Shown: piece after piece, positions 1-10,285 of the stretch
Numbering within the stretch: the stretch's first letter is position 1
How the letters are laid out: every line of letters begins with the position of its first letter
From: Alphaproteobacteria bacterium
GTDB lineage: Bacteria > Myxococcota_A > UBA796 > UBA2385
Direction: 5' to 3'
Length of the DNA stretch: 64,000 nt
Assembly: GCA_020632755.1 (NCBI GenBank)
Contig: JACKEY010000004.1
Span: 643,501 to 707,500, forward strand
The notes under the pieces: generated by a model
Told to the model about the DNA's origin: nothing
The model's database searches: none
What the model saw: only the letters and a program-made list of their open reading frames with translations
Translations under genes and position numbers: made by a program

Positions 1-1226
1 GCGACTACGTCACCGGCTTCGAGCACACCTACGCCCGCGGCGACGCCGGCTACGGCCCTGTGCACCTGCGGTCCTTCTACAACCGCTGGGCCGGCCCGAC
101 CGGTCCGTGGCTCGAGTACCAGGGCGAGCGCACGCTCTGGACCGAGTACGACGCGCAGACCTTCGACGTCGAGCTCGAGGTCGACCAGGGCTTCGCGACC
201 GGCAGCGTCGACCACCGCGTCAACGCCGGCGTGTCCTACCGCTACAAGGTCGTCGAGTGGGAGTACCTGCTGGGAGACGGCGCCCCGATCGATGAACACC
301 ACGTGGCGGCGTTCCTGCAGGAGACCGCCAAGGCCGGGCCGGTCTCGGTCGTCGGATCGCTGCGCTTCGACCGCCACCCCCTGGTCGATCCGTCCAAGAC
401 CATCTCCCCGCGGGCCGCCGCCATCGTGCGGGTCGCGCCGGACACCAGCCTGCGCATCAACGGCGGCACGTCCTTCCGCAACCCGAGCTTCATGGAGTCC
501 TACCTGGACATGCAGCAGGGCACGGACGTCGACGGGGTCTACATCCAGACCGACGGCAACCCGAACCTGTCGCCCGAGCGCATCCTGACCGGCGAGCTCG
601 GCGTGCACGACGCGAGCTCGTCCTTCCACGAGGCCGACCTCGCGGCCTACGTCAGCCGTGTCACCGACCTGATCTACGTCACCGACGTGGTGCCGCAGGT
701 CAGCTTCTACGACGCGGAACACGACGGCTTCGCGGCAGGCACCACGGCCTTCGGGAACCTCGATCCCACCTATCTGTCGTGGGGTGTCGAGGCCGAGGGG
801 CGGCTGTTCCCGGTGGTCGGCCTGGACGTCTACGCCAACGCGGCGGTCGAGCGGGTGACCGAGAGCGACGGAGGGGTCACCGTCACCGACGGCTCGACCA
901 GCCTGTTCAAGGGCAACGCCGGCGCGATGTACCGCTCGCCCTGGCGCATCGACGGCGGCGCCCACCTGCACTTCGTCAGCGCCCAGACCTGGCGGCTCCG
1001 CGAGTACGACACCAGCGGCCAGCTGGTGGTGGAAGAGGCGTCGGTCCCCGCCCGGGCCATCGCCAGCGCCGAGCTCGCGGCCCGGCCCTTCGCCGACGAT
1101 GCGCTCGAGCTGTCGCTGTCGGCCTGGAACATCGGCGCCTTGATCAGCGGCCAGGGCGTGCAGGAACACCCCAAGGGCCAGCGCATCGACTCGCGGGTGT
1201 TCGGCTCCGCCACGTGGAGGTTCTGA
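1..1226 (+). CDS. TonB-dependent outer-membrane receptor, C-terminal part (5' truncated by window edge)
   Basis: The frame is open from the left edge to a TGA at 1224-1226, so the gene starts before the window and the GTG at 60 is not its start. About 407 residues are visible. They look like the late strands of a 22-strand TonB-dependent barrel: alternating aromatic/polar strands, the family segment 'SFRNPSFMESYL' followed by 'GNPNLSPERI', and a protein end in Trp-Arg-Phe, the C-terminal aromatic needed for barrel assembly. Such receptors import siderophores, cobalamin or other scarce ligands across the outer membrane; the plug and TonB box lie outside the window, so the ligand cannot be guessed. 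The stop overlaps the next ATG (TGATG), so the following lipoprotein is probably co-translated and may assist it. Confidence 0.85.
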   Translation, partial: DYVTGFEHTYARGDAGYGPVHLRSFYNRWAGPTGPWLEYQGERTLWTEYDAQTFDVELEVDQGFATGSVDHRVNAGVSYRYKVVEWEYLLGDGAPIDEHHVAAFLQETAKAGPVSVVGSLRFDRHPLVDPSKTISPRAAAIVRVAPDTSLRINGGTSFRNPSFMESYLDMQQGTDVDGVYIQTDGNPNLSPERILTGELGVHDASSSFHEADLAAYVSRVTDLIYVTDVVPQVSFYDAEHDGFAAGTTAFGNLDPTYLSWGVEAEGRLFPVVGLDVYANAAVERVTESDGGVTVTDGSTSLFKGNAGAMYRSPWRIDGGAHLHFVSAQTWRLREYDTSGQLVVEEASVPARAIASAELAARPFADDALELSLSAWNIGALISGQGVQEHPKGQRIDSRVFGSATWRF

Positions 1227-2341
1227 TGCGGCCCGGTCTCGCTCGGATGGCGGTCCTCTCCCTGGTCCTGGGCGCGGCCGGCTGCGGCTGGCAGCCCACC
1301 CGCTCGGCCGACGCCGAAGACGTGCTCAACGCCCTCTCCGGCACCCTGGTCTATGGCGGCGACGCCGCCCCGGGCGACGTGGTCGTGATCCTCTACGCGG
1401 CGGATGCCCCGCCGCCTCCCGCCGGCACCGGCCGCCCCGTGACCTTCGCCACCGTGCCGGCCGAAGCCTTCACCGGCGACGGCGCCGGCCTGCAGTCTGC
1501 GCCCTGGACCCTGTCCCAGGTGCCCGACGGAGACTGGCTGGTCAGCGCCCTGATGGACCTCGACGGCGACTTCCACCCACTGCTGACCAGCAACGCCGGA
1601 GCGACCTGCGGCGACGCGGCCGGCGCCCACCTCGCCGACCTCTCCAGCACCGAGCCGGCGGTGGTGTCGGTCGAGGGCGGCCAGCTGCTCGACGACGTCA
1701 CCATCCTGATCGCCGCCGAGTACGGCATCGAGCGTCCGGCCTTCCAGTTCGACAGCAACTCGGTCGACCTGACCGCGGCCCAGGCGGCGCTGTTCGACTT
1801 CGCCGACGACAGCGAGCTGTTCACCCTGTCGAGCATCGCGGTGCACAGCGAGCTGGTCGACCTGACCGGGCCCTTCGACGGCACCGACCCCTGCGACACG
1901 GCCTTCTGGGTGCACTTCCCCGACGACGACCAGGACGGCGCGCCCGATCCGCACGTCACCTACGGCGAAGAAGGCGTGCCCATGGTCTGGCCGCGGGTCT
2001 ACATGCGGTACCTGGGCGAGCTGCCGGACGGCGAGACCATCGTGGCCGAGGCCGTCCCGAACCCCCTGATGCTCAGCATCTTCGGCGGTCCGGTGCAGCT
2101 CGACGAGCAGACGCCCCTGACCACCATGGACGTGGCCTTCGTGCCCGCCGCGGTGCACTTCCTGGCCGACGGGCGCCAGGTCGTGCTGTCGGGCGACGAC
2201 GTGCCCACCGGCGCCTGGTCGGTCACCGTCGTGGCCGAGACCGGCCAGACCTGGACCCTGCCGAACGAGACCGCGGCCGCTGCGGCGACCGACGCGTCCT
2301 TCTCGCCGGCCACCCAGGAACAGGTCTTCGTGCTCCAGTGA
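1226..2341 (+). CDS. Secreted lipoprotein, function unknown, coupled to TonB receptor
   Basis: A 371-residue protein starting at the ATG that overlaps the receptor stop (TGATG). The N-terminus is a lipoprotein signal: Arg residues, a hydrophobic core and the lipobox 'LGAAGC'. The mature part begins with a short beta-rich segment about making or moving something cheap to read ('GTLVYGGDAAPGDVVVIL'), the kind of carboxypeptidase-regulatory-like fold often attached to surface proteins, and is rich in Asp, Thr and Val throughout. No catalytic motif is recognised. Because it is coupled to an outer-membrane receptor, a role as a surface partner of that receptor is a reasonable inference, not shown by sequence. 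Confidence 0.75.
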   Translation: MRPGLARMAVLSLVLGAAGCGWQPTRSADAEDVLNALSGTLVYGGDAAPGDVVVILYAADAPPPPAGTGRPVTFATVPAEAFTGDGAGLQSAPWTLSQVPDGDWLVSALMDLDGDFHPLLTSNAGATCGDAAGAHLADLSSTEPAVVSVEGGQLLDDVTILIAAEYGIERPAFQFDSNSVDLTAAQAALFDFADDSELFTLSSIAVHSELVDLTGPFDGTDPCDTAFWVHFPDDDQDGAPDPHVTYGEEGVPMVWPRVYMRYLGELPDGETIVAEAVPNPLMLSIFGGPVQLDEQTPLTTMDVAFVPAAVHFLADGRQVVLSGDDVPTGAWSVTVVAETGQTWTLPNETAAAAATDASFSPATQEQVFVLQ

Positions 2342-2772
2342 CGGCGTCGCAGCAGCACGATGGCGCCGGCCACCTTGCGCATCGCCGCGCGGCCGTCTAC
2401 ATCGTCGCCGTGGAACAGGACCGCCCGCACGAGCCCCATGCCCGCGACCGCGCGTCGTTGGAGCGGATCTGTGCGGTCCAGTTCGTACGCGCGAGTGGCC
2501 CGGGGGGCCAGCACCGCAACAAGCGCGAGACCGGCGTGCGCCTGACGCACCCACCGTCGGGCGTCGTGGTCCAGGCCACCGAGCGGCGCTCCCAGTCGAT
2601 GAACCTGGACGTCGCCTACCAGCGCATGGCCTCGGCCCTGGCCGAGCGGGCGCACGTGAAGAAGCCCCGCAAGGCCACGCGGCCGTCGGCTGCCTGCAAG
2701 CAGCGTCGGCTGCAGGCCAAGCGCCAGCGGAGCGAGCTCAAGGCCCAGCGGCGCCAGCCGGATCGGGACTAG
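2338..2772 (+). CDS. ArfB/ICT1-like peptidyl-tRNA hydrolase (RF-1 domain)
   Basis: A 144-residue protein starting at a GTG inside the previous stop (GTGA). It carries the class I release-factor catalytic loop, 'SGPGGQHRNK', with GGQ at residues 56-58; the Gln positions water for hydrolysis of peptidyl-tRNA. The region after it ('VRLTHPPSG', 'RSQSMN') matches the single RF-1 domain family rather than full release factors, which would also have codon-recognition domains. The C-terminus is strongly basic (Lys/Arg rich), like the ArfB tail that enters the empty mRNA channel of stalled ribosomes. Likely role: rescue of ribosomes lacking a stop codon. GTG at 2410 is an alternative start that would still keep the whole domain. 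Confidence 0.85.
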   Translation: MTASQQHDGAGHLAHRRAAVYIVAVEQDRPHEPHARDRASLERICAVQFVRASGPGGQHRNKRETGVRLTHPPSGVVVQATERRSQSMNLDVAYQRMASALAERAHVKKPRKATRPSAACKQRRLQAKRQRSELKAQRRQPDRD

Positions 2773-2773
2773 C

Positions 2774-3328
2774 GTGGGTCCGACGCCGTGGCTCCTCCTG
2801 GGGCTGGCCTTCGCTGCGCAGGCTGCCGACGACCGGCGGCCGCACATGTGCGTCGCGTCCTGGCACGGGCCCACCCTGACCTGTGACCTGCGCACCGAGG
2901 TCGAGGTCCGGGCGACCGGCAAGACGCTCGCCGCCGCCCAGAAGGCCGCCGAGGCCCGCCTGCGGCTGCACCTGGTGAGCGCGGCCAGCGCGGCGATCGA
3001 AGAAGCCGAAGGCACCGCCGCCAGCGTCTACGCCAGCCGCCTGAAGACCTGCGGCAAGGACCTGGACGCCGCACGCTTGTCCTGCATGCCCCAGCCCCAC
3101 CTGCAGGCCGAGACCCGGTGCTGGGCCGAGCTGCCCCGCGACGCCTGCTGGGACGCCACCATCGAGGCCTTCGACGGCCAGGGCTGGCGCGCCGCCGAAG
3201 AAGCGCGGCTCGAGACCTGCCGCGTGGTCGACACCGCCCTGCTCGACGAAGGCGTGAGCGCGGCCGAGCGCCTGCGCTGCAAGGCCCGCTGCCTGACCGA
3301 GGTCCAGGTCCGCTGTCCCGGGCGCTGA
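2774..3328 (+). CDS. Small secreted cysteine-containing protein, unknown
   Basis: A 184-residue protein with a GTG start one base after the previous stop. It has a short hydrophobic N-terminus ending in 'AAQAAD', a likely signal peptide cut site. The mature part is helical and Ala/Arg/Glu rich and contains about ten cysteines, several spaced as if paired ('CGKD', 'RLSCM', 'RCW', 'DACW', 'CKARC'), which fits a disulfide-stabilised periplasmic protein. No family is recognised. It is the fourth gene of a tightly packed run that begins with the TonB receptor. Confidence 0.6.
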   Translation: MGPTPWLLLGLAFAAQAADDRRPHMCVASWHGPTLTCDLRTEVEVRATGKTLAAAQKAAEARLRLHLVSAASAAIEEAEGTAASVYASRLKTCGKDLDAARLSCMPQPHLQAETRCWAELPRDACWDATIEAFDGQGWRAAEEARLETCRVVDTALLDEGVSAAERLRCKARCLTEVQVRCPGR

Positions 3329-3388
3329 GCGTCTTCGGCACTGGCCGACCGGGCGATCGGCGCGTAGAGGCCTTGCACGGAGGTGACC

Positions 3389-3754
3389 ATGGGCATCTGG
3401 GCCCGCGCGAAGAAGAGCTACAAGGACCTGGTGGCACGGTACGGCCGCGTCGCGGTGATCACGTACTTCAGCATCTTCTTCTCGGTGCTCGGCGCCTTCT
3501 GGATCGCCGTCCAGCAGGGCGTCGACCTGGCGCAGGGGCTGCAGGCGCTCGGCTTCGACACTGCAGGCGCCACCAGCCGGTCGGGCACCTTCGTCGTCGC
3601 CTATGGCTTCACCAAGCTCACCCAGCCCCTGCGGATCGCGGCCACCGTCGTGCTGACCCCGCTCATCGCGCGCTTCGTCGGACGGCCGCCTGCCGAGCTG
3701 CCGCACACCACCGACGCCACCGGAGCCACCGTGGATCCGGCGCGAGAGTCCTGA
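3389..3754 (+). CDS. DUF1279 / FAM210-like membrane protein
   Basis: A 121-residue protein. The ATG at 3389 is chosen because GGAGG at 3379-3383 sits 5 nt before it; an in-frame GTG at 3383 would place the start inside that ribosome site. The sequence has the DUF1279 pattern: an opening 'YKDLVARYGRVAVITYF', a first membrane helix, a Gly-Val-Asp turn, then 'YGFTKLTQPLRIAATVVL' with the conserved Lys and Pro-x-Arg-Ile, and a second membrane helix. The eukaryotic relatives (FAM210A/B) are mitochondrial membrane proteins with poorly defined roles in organelle translation and biogenesis; the bacterial function is unknown. Confidence 0.8.
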   Translation: MGIWARAKKSYKDLVARYGRVAVITYFSIFFSVLGAFWIAVQQGVDLAQGLQALGFDTAGATSRSGTFVVAYGFTKLTQPLRIAATVVLTPLIARFVGRPPAELPHTTDATGATVDPARES

Positions 3755-3840
3755 GGGCGACTGCACCTTCGTCTGTGCGGTGCGCCCTGCGACACCGCGA
3801 AGCACCCGGCTGATGCTGGTAGGACGTCGTCGCCGGGGGG

Positions 3841-3846
3841 TAGGAT
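3841..3846 (+). promoter_or_regulatory. -10-like hexamer TAGGAT, 6 nt before the kinase ATG
   Basis: TAGGAT is followed by exactly six bases and the ATG at 3853, with no Shine-Dalgarno sequence between. This spacing would place transcription start at the A of the start codon. The same arrangement recurs at several other genes in the window. No clear -35 is visible. Confidence 0.45.
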
Positions 3847-3852
3847 CGGCCG

Positions 3853-5772
<1,920 letters not shown>

Positions 5773-5780
5773 CCGGCCGC

Positions 5781-7871
5781 TCAGCCCGCGGCGTCGAACC
5801 GGCTGAACTCCATGATGAACTGGCCGCGGCCCCGGGTCAGGCTGCGCAGCTCGGTCGCGTAGCCGAGCAGGCCGACCAGGGGGCACTCGCCCGAGATGGT
5901 GGTGGTGCCCATCTCGCTCTCCTGGCCGGAGATCAGCGCCTTGCGGGACTGCAGGTCGCCCAGGACCGAGCCCATGTTCTCGTCGGGCACGGTCACCTCG
6001 ACCTTCATCAGCGGCTGCAGCAGCAGACCGCCGCCGTCGGACAGGGCGTTGCGGATGGCCTGGCTCACCGCGATGCGCAGCGCCTGGGGCGTGCTGCCGA
6101 TCTCGAAGACCTCGACCTCGTCGATCCGGACAGCCACATCCTGGAGCGGGGCGCCTTCGATGGGTCCGCCGCCGACGCTGTCCTGGGCGCCGTTCTTGAT
6201 GGCGTCGTTCTGCTCGGCGGTGAGCACGGCGCCCTCGGGCAGGATGCGGGGCTCGACGGTGACGCGGATGCCGCTGTCGCGGTCCAGCGGCTGCACCGTG
6301 GCCTTCACCCGGGCGTGCAGCACGACCTCCTTGCCGTCGGGCAGCAGGATCTGGCGGTTGAGCTCGACCTCGCCGGTGCCGCTGCCGGCGATGGTCTCGC
6401 GCGACATCACGCGGGGGGTGCCGGCTCGGATCTTCAGGTTGAACTCGCGCTCGATGCGCTCGAAGACGATCTGCAGGTGCAGCTCGCCCATGCCGTAGAG
6501 GATGCGCTGGCCGGTGTCCTGGTCTTCGGAGAAGCGCAGGGTGGGGTCTTCTTCGCAGACCTTGCCGAGCACGTCGAGGAACTTCGCTTCGTCCTTGCTG
6601 GTCTCGGGCTCGACGGCCAGGCCGATCACCGGTTCCTTGGTGTCGATGGACTCGAGCAGGACCTCGTGGTCGGGAGTGCACAGCGTGTCGCCGGTGGTGG
6701 CGTCGCGCAGGCCGGCGAGCAGCGCGATCTGTCCGGCCTCGATCTGGTCGACCCGTCGCTTGCTGTTGCTGTCGACGTCGAAGACGCGGGCGACCCGCTC
6801 GACGTTGTTCTTGCCGGCGATGGCGACCTTGTCGCCGGCCAGCAGCCGCCCCCGGTAGACGCGCACGAAGACGTGGCGGCGGCCTTCCCACAGCTGGACC
6901 TTGAAGGCCAGGGCCGCCAGGGGGCCGCTGGCGTCCATCTCGACGATCTCCTCGTGGCCTTCGTCACCGGGGACCGTGCCGGGCTTGTGGGCGATGGTCG
7001 GCGGCCGGTCCAGCGGGGCCGGCAGGATCTTCAGCACGCCGTCCAGCAGGGGCTGCACGCCCCAGTTGCGCAGGGCGGAGCCGCCGAAGAAGGGGTGGAT
7101 GCGCCCCTCGAGGGTGAGCTTGCGCAGGGCGCCCCAGATGCGCTCGGCGGGGATCTCCTCCTCCATCAGCACCAGCTCCTCGAGCTCCTCGTCCGCCTCG
7201 GCCGCGGTCAGCAGCAGGTTCTCGCGGTGCTCCTGGAACAGATCCATCAGGTGGTCGGGGATGGGACCGACCTCGACATCGACGCCGCGATCCCCCGAGA
7301 AGGTCCAGTAGCGCTGCTCGACCAGGTCGATGACCCCTTCTTCGTCGGCCACGGGCACGCAGACGGGGACGGGGTGGCCGTGCAGGCGGCGGCTCAGGGT
7401 CTCCATGCAGCGGCTGTAGGACGCTCCGGGGCGGTCCATCTTGTTGGCGAAGACGATGCGGGGGATGTCGAAGCGGTTGGCCTGGCGCCAGACGGTCTCG
7501 GTCTGGGGCTCGACGCCGCGTACGGCGTCCATCACGATGACTGCACCGTCGAGCACGCGCATGGCGCGCTCGACCTCGATGGTGAAGTCGACGTGTCCGG
7601 GGGTGTCGACGACCTGGATCAGGTGGTCCCGCCACGGGCACTTGGTCACCGCCGAGGTGATCGTGATGCCGTGCGCCTTCTCTTCTTCCATCCAGTCCAT
7701 GTGGGCGGCGCCGTCGTGGACCTCGCCGATCTTGTGCGACGCGCCCGTGTAGAACAGGATCCGCTCGGTCAGCGTCGTCTTGCCCGCGTCGATGTGCGCC
7801 GCGATGCCGATGTTCCGGACGTGGGACAGATCGGTCGCTTCGGTGGACGGGGTCGGGGTCTTCTTGGACAT
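5781..7871 (-). CDS. fusA: Elongation factor G family GTPase (EF-G paralogue)
   Basis: 696 residues, full length for EF-G. The start ATG at 7871 precedes 'MSKKTPTPSTEATDLSHVRN'; upstream codons in this frame are not conserved. GTPase motifs are all present: G1 'AHIDAGKTT' (25-33), G2 'GITI', G3 'DTPGHVDF', G4 'NKMD'. Domains II to V follow, including a domain IV stretch with 'GGPIEGAPLQDVAV'. EF-G translocates tRNAs and mRNA on the ribosome and, with RRF, splits ribosomes. The gene stands alone instead of in the rpsL-rpsG-fusA-tuf cluster, so it may be a second EF-G; the symbol marks the family, not orthology. A TTAGGC sequence lies about 35 nt upstream as a possible -10 region. Confidence 0.9.
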   Translation of the reverse strand: MSKKTPTPSTEATDLSHVRNIGIAAHIDAGKTTLTERILFYTGASHKIGEVHDGAAHMDWMEEEKAHGITITSAVTKCPWRDHLIQVVDTPGHVDFTIEVERAMRVLDGAVIVMDAVRGVEPQTETVWRQANRFDIPRIVFANKMDRPGASYSRCMETLSRRLHGHPVPVCVPVADEEGVIDLVEQRYWTFSGDRGVDVEVGPIPDHLMDLFQEHRENLLLTAAEADEELEELVLMEEEIPAERIWGALRKLTLEGRIHPFFGGSALRNWGVQPLLDGVLKILPAPLDRPPTIAHKPGTVPGDEGHEEIVEMDASGPLAALAFKVQLWEGRRHVFVRVYRGRLLAGDKVAIAGKNNVERVARVFDVDSNSKRRVDQIEAGQIALLAGLRDATTGDTLCTPDHEVLLESIDTKEPVIGLAVEPETSKDEAKFLDVLGKVCEEDPTLRFSEDQDTGQRILYGMGELHLQIVFERIEREFNLKIRAGTPRVMSRETIAGSGTGEVELNRQILLPDGKEVVLHARVKATVQPLDRDSGIRVTVEPRILPEGAVLTAEQNDAIKNGAQDSVGGGPIEGAPLQDVAVRIDEVEVFEIGSTPQALRIAVSQAIRNALSDGGGLLLQPLMKVEVTVPDENMGSVLGDLQSRKALISGQESEMGTTTISGECPLVGLLGYATELRSLTRGRGQFIMEFSRFDAAG

Positions 7872-7902
7872 GGCGCGGCCCTCGGGAGTGCAGGCGGCGC
7901 GC

Positions 7903-9855
7903 CTAACCGCACCTCCGGCCTGCGGTCGAGGTGGTCCGGCCGGGCTTCGCGTGGCGGCCCCGCCGTCGGGTGGTCGCGAGGCCGAGGGCCAGCGCCAGGG
8001 GGAGGAGGCCGGCTGTCGTCGCCCCCGAGGCGACCGCGCAGGGCCCGCCCTTGAATCCACCGCCGTCGAGGTCGTCGCCGTCGAGGCGGCCGCTGTCGGT
8101 GACGCCGCTGTCGCCACTGTCGCCGCCGCTGTCGCCGCCGGTGTCGTCGGGCTCGTCGATCGCGCCGTCGCAGTCGTCGTCGATGCCGTTGTCGGGGATC
8201 TCGGTCACGGCAGCGCCGACGTCGGGGTCCTGGTCGTCGCAGTCCGCGCCTCCGGGTCCGCCGGGGATGCCGTCTCCGTCGACGTCGAAGTCGTCGCCGC
8301 CCAGGCAGTCGCCGTCGATGCCGTCGTACCAGACCTCGGTGCCGCCCGGGGTAGCGAGCGCGCTGGCGTCGTCGCAGTCCTCGCCGCCCCACTCCAGGCT
8401 GGCGAAGCCGTCGCGATCGCCATCCAGCGCGTCGAGGGCCGCCACCAAGTCGGGCAGGGGGCCGATGTGGCTGCCGGTGCCCTGCGGGGCTCCCGTCGCC
8501 ACCAGCAGCGCCCGCAGGGCATCCGGCGACAGCGGCGCGCCGAGGGCGGTGATGGCGTAGTCCTGGACCAGCGCGGCCGACACCGCCACCAGCGGGCTCG
8601 CGCTGCTCGTGCCGCTGAACCCGTCGGTGTAGGTCTGGAGTGGATCGTCGTCGACCGTCGCCAGGTCGCCGTAGCCCAGGGTCACCACACTGCGGCCCCA
8701 GCCCTGCAGGTCGACGCGGCTGCCGTAGGTGCTGAAGTACAGCCGGTCGTGGTCTTCGTCCGCGGTCCCGGCCCCGACCAGGATGGCGCCCGAGTCGCCC
8801 CAGACACCGTGGTTCTCGACGTACCAGCTGTCGTCCAGGTCCTCGCCGCCGTTGCCCGCGGCCCCGACCACGACGATGCCGGCGTCCACCGCTGTGCGAA
8901 CCACGGTCCAGACGTCGGGGTCGAGCTCGGCCGGACCGTAGCTGCCGCCCGGTCGGGCGACCGTCTGCATCTCGAGCAGGATCACGTCGCCGGGCAGGCT
9001 GTCGGCCGCGGCAGCGGCGATCGCCGCGGGGCGGCGGCCTTCGTCGGCGTCCGTCCACTCCGGGTAGGTGCCCAGGCCCGCGTCCGGCGCGCCGCCGGTC
9101 ACGCCGTAGCCGTTGTCGATCGCGACCAGCTGTCCGAGCACGGCCGTGCCGTGGTGATCCCAGCCGTACTCGGCGACGAAGTCGGGCACCACCTGGCCGG
9201 GCTCCCGCCCCAGATCCCGGTCCACCAGGTCCTCGTGCCCGTCGATCCACCCGTACTCGACGTCGCTGATCCGGACGGCGCTGCCGCGGATGCCCTCGTC
9301 CCACAGCGCACGGGCACCGATGCCGGCGCCGACCTGCTGGGAGTCCTGCAGGTCGCTGTAGTCGTCGGTAGGGCTGCCCAGGTCGCCCGGTGGCGGCGCC
9401 CCCTCGACCGCGACCCAGGCCCACTCGACCTGGGGCAGCGCCTGGAGTGCCTCGGCCAGCGTGACCCGGTCCTCGGCCGACCGCGGGCCGTCGACGCGCA
9501 ACATGCCGGCCAGGTCCGCTGCTCGGTGACCCGTGCGGGCCTCGGCCCGGGCCTGCAGGCCGGCGACGCCCTGGTCATCGAGGTCCAGGAGGGGGCGGAC
9601 GGTCGCGCCGTGGCGGTCGAGGACCAGCTGCACGGCGGTCAGATCGGCGCCGACCGCGCTGGTCAGCCGCCCTTCCGCCGCGCGGCCCCGGGCGTCGTCG
9701 ACCAGCTTCACCGTCAGGCGCGTGGCCGGCTGCGTGCCATCCGGCAGGACGAGGGCCGAGACCGACATCGGCGGCAGCCGGTCGCGCGGTGCGAGGGCGT
9801 CGGGATCGGCGGCCCGCGCGGCGGGGGAGACAGCGAGGGCGAGGACGAGGAGCAC
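7903..9855 (-). CDS. Secreted subtilisin-family (S8) peptidase with metal-binding repeats and C-terminal sorting-like tail
   Basis: 650 residues, GTG start. A hydrophobic signal ending 'AARAAD' is followed by a pro-region of about 150 residues. The catalytic triad is visible: Asp198 in 'RISDVEYG', His235 in 'DHHGTAV', Ser417 in 'FSGTSSASP', with oxyanion Asn336 in 'GAAGNGG'. From about residue 478 the protein changes to Asp/Gly/Cys repeats ('GGEDCDD', 'GADCDDQDPD', 'NGIDDDCDG') of the MopE-type putative metal-binding kind. It ends with a Ser/Asp/Gly linker, a lone Cys, a hydrophobic helix and 'TTRRRGR', which resembles MYXO-CTERM surface-anchoring tails. Likely an exported, surface-held protease. 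The leader before the GTG is strikingly C/T-rich with no obvious ribosome site. Confidence 0.88.
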   Translation of the reverse strand: MLLVLALAVSPAARAADPDALAPRDRLPPMSVSALVLPDGTQPATRLTVKLVDDARGRAAEGRLTSAVGADLTAVQLVLDRHGATVRPLLDLDDQGVAGLQARAEARTGHRAADLAGMLRVDGPRSAEDRVTLAEALQALPQVEWAWVAVEGAPPPGDLGSPTDDYSDLQDSQQVGAGIGARALWDEGIRGSAVRISDVEYGWIDGHEDLVDRDLGREPGQVVPDFVAEYGWDHHGTAVLGQLVAIDNGYGVTGGAPDAGLGTYPEWTDADEGRRPAAIAAAAADSLPGDVILLEMQTVARPGGSYGPAELDPDVWTVVRTAVDAGIVVVGAAGNGGEDLDDSWYVENHGVWGDSGAILVGAGTADEDHDRLYFSTYGSRVDLQGWGRSVVTLGYGDLATVDDDPLQTYTDGFSGTSSASPLVAVSAALVQDYAITALGAPLSPDALRALLVATGAPQGTGSHIGPLPDLVAALDALDGDRDGFASLEWGGEDCDDASALATPGGTEVWYDGIDGDCLGGDDFDVDGDGIPGGPGGADCDDQDPDVGAAVTEIPDNGIDDDCDGAIDEPDDTGGDSGGDSGDSGVTDSGRLDGDDLDGGGFKGGPCAVASGATTAGLLPLALALGLATTRRRGRHAKPGRTTSTAGRRCG

Positions 9856-9944
9856 GGGGACGGGGTCGGGAAGGAGGAAGGGGGAGGGGAGCGTAGCGGC
9901 CCGGCGGGCGAGTGGCAGGAGGAGGAGACGCGGAGGAGGAGGTC

Positions 9945-10188
9945 GGGTCGTGGGCGGGCGCCTTTGGCGGCTGGCTGTTGCAAGGCGGCCGCCAGCTGCA
10001 GTCGGCCGGAGCGAGATGGTCGAGACGCCGGGGCCGCCTTCAGCTGCGGGCGCGGCGCGCCCGGCTGCTGCAAGGCGGGCGCCATCTGCAGTCGGCCGAT
10101 GTCGGGCTCTGGTCCACAGGGGCCGCCTTCAGCTGCGGGCGCCCCGCGCCCGGCTGCTGCAAGGCGGCCGCCATCTGCAGTCGGCCGA
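9945..10188. repeat. Tandem array of ~89-bp palindrome-rich repeats upstream of carA
   Basis: Two near-identical 70-bp units (10030-10099 and 10119-10188) and one degenerate unit (about 9945-10009) repeat with a period of 89-90 bp. Each unit holds GGCCGCCTT matched by a downstream AAGGCGGCC with further pairing inside (GGGCGC with GCGCCC), then the conserved end CCATCTGCAGTCGGCCGA. The array lies between the divergent protease and carA genes and codes for nothing recognisable. Confidence 0.75.
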
Positions 10189-10208
10189 AGGCCGATCTGC
10201 AGATGGCG
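10169..10208. repeat. Long hairpin closing the repeat array, just upstream of carA promoter region
   Basis: The end of the last repeat unit (10169-10186) is followed by GAA and then its own inverted copy (10190-10208), giving an 18-bp stem broken only by a bulged T at 10196. A TAGGGC sequence at 10211-10216, possible -10 of carA, begins two bases later, so the structure may sit over the -35 region. It lacks a U-run and is not a standard terminator. Confidence 0.65.
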
Positions 10209-10285
10209 CATTAGGGCTGCCGGCCTGGGCCGCCGCCGGCCCCAGGCGCACCCCGGTCGCGCAGCCCGGAGAGCACGAGGTCGAG

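Noticed and set aside
9945..10188. CRISPR array
   Set aside because: Only two good 70-bp units and one degenerate one, with 19-bp nonrepeated gaps, and no cas genes; palindromic tandem repeat instead.
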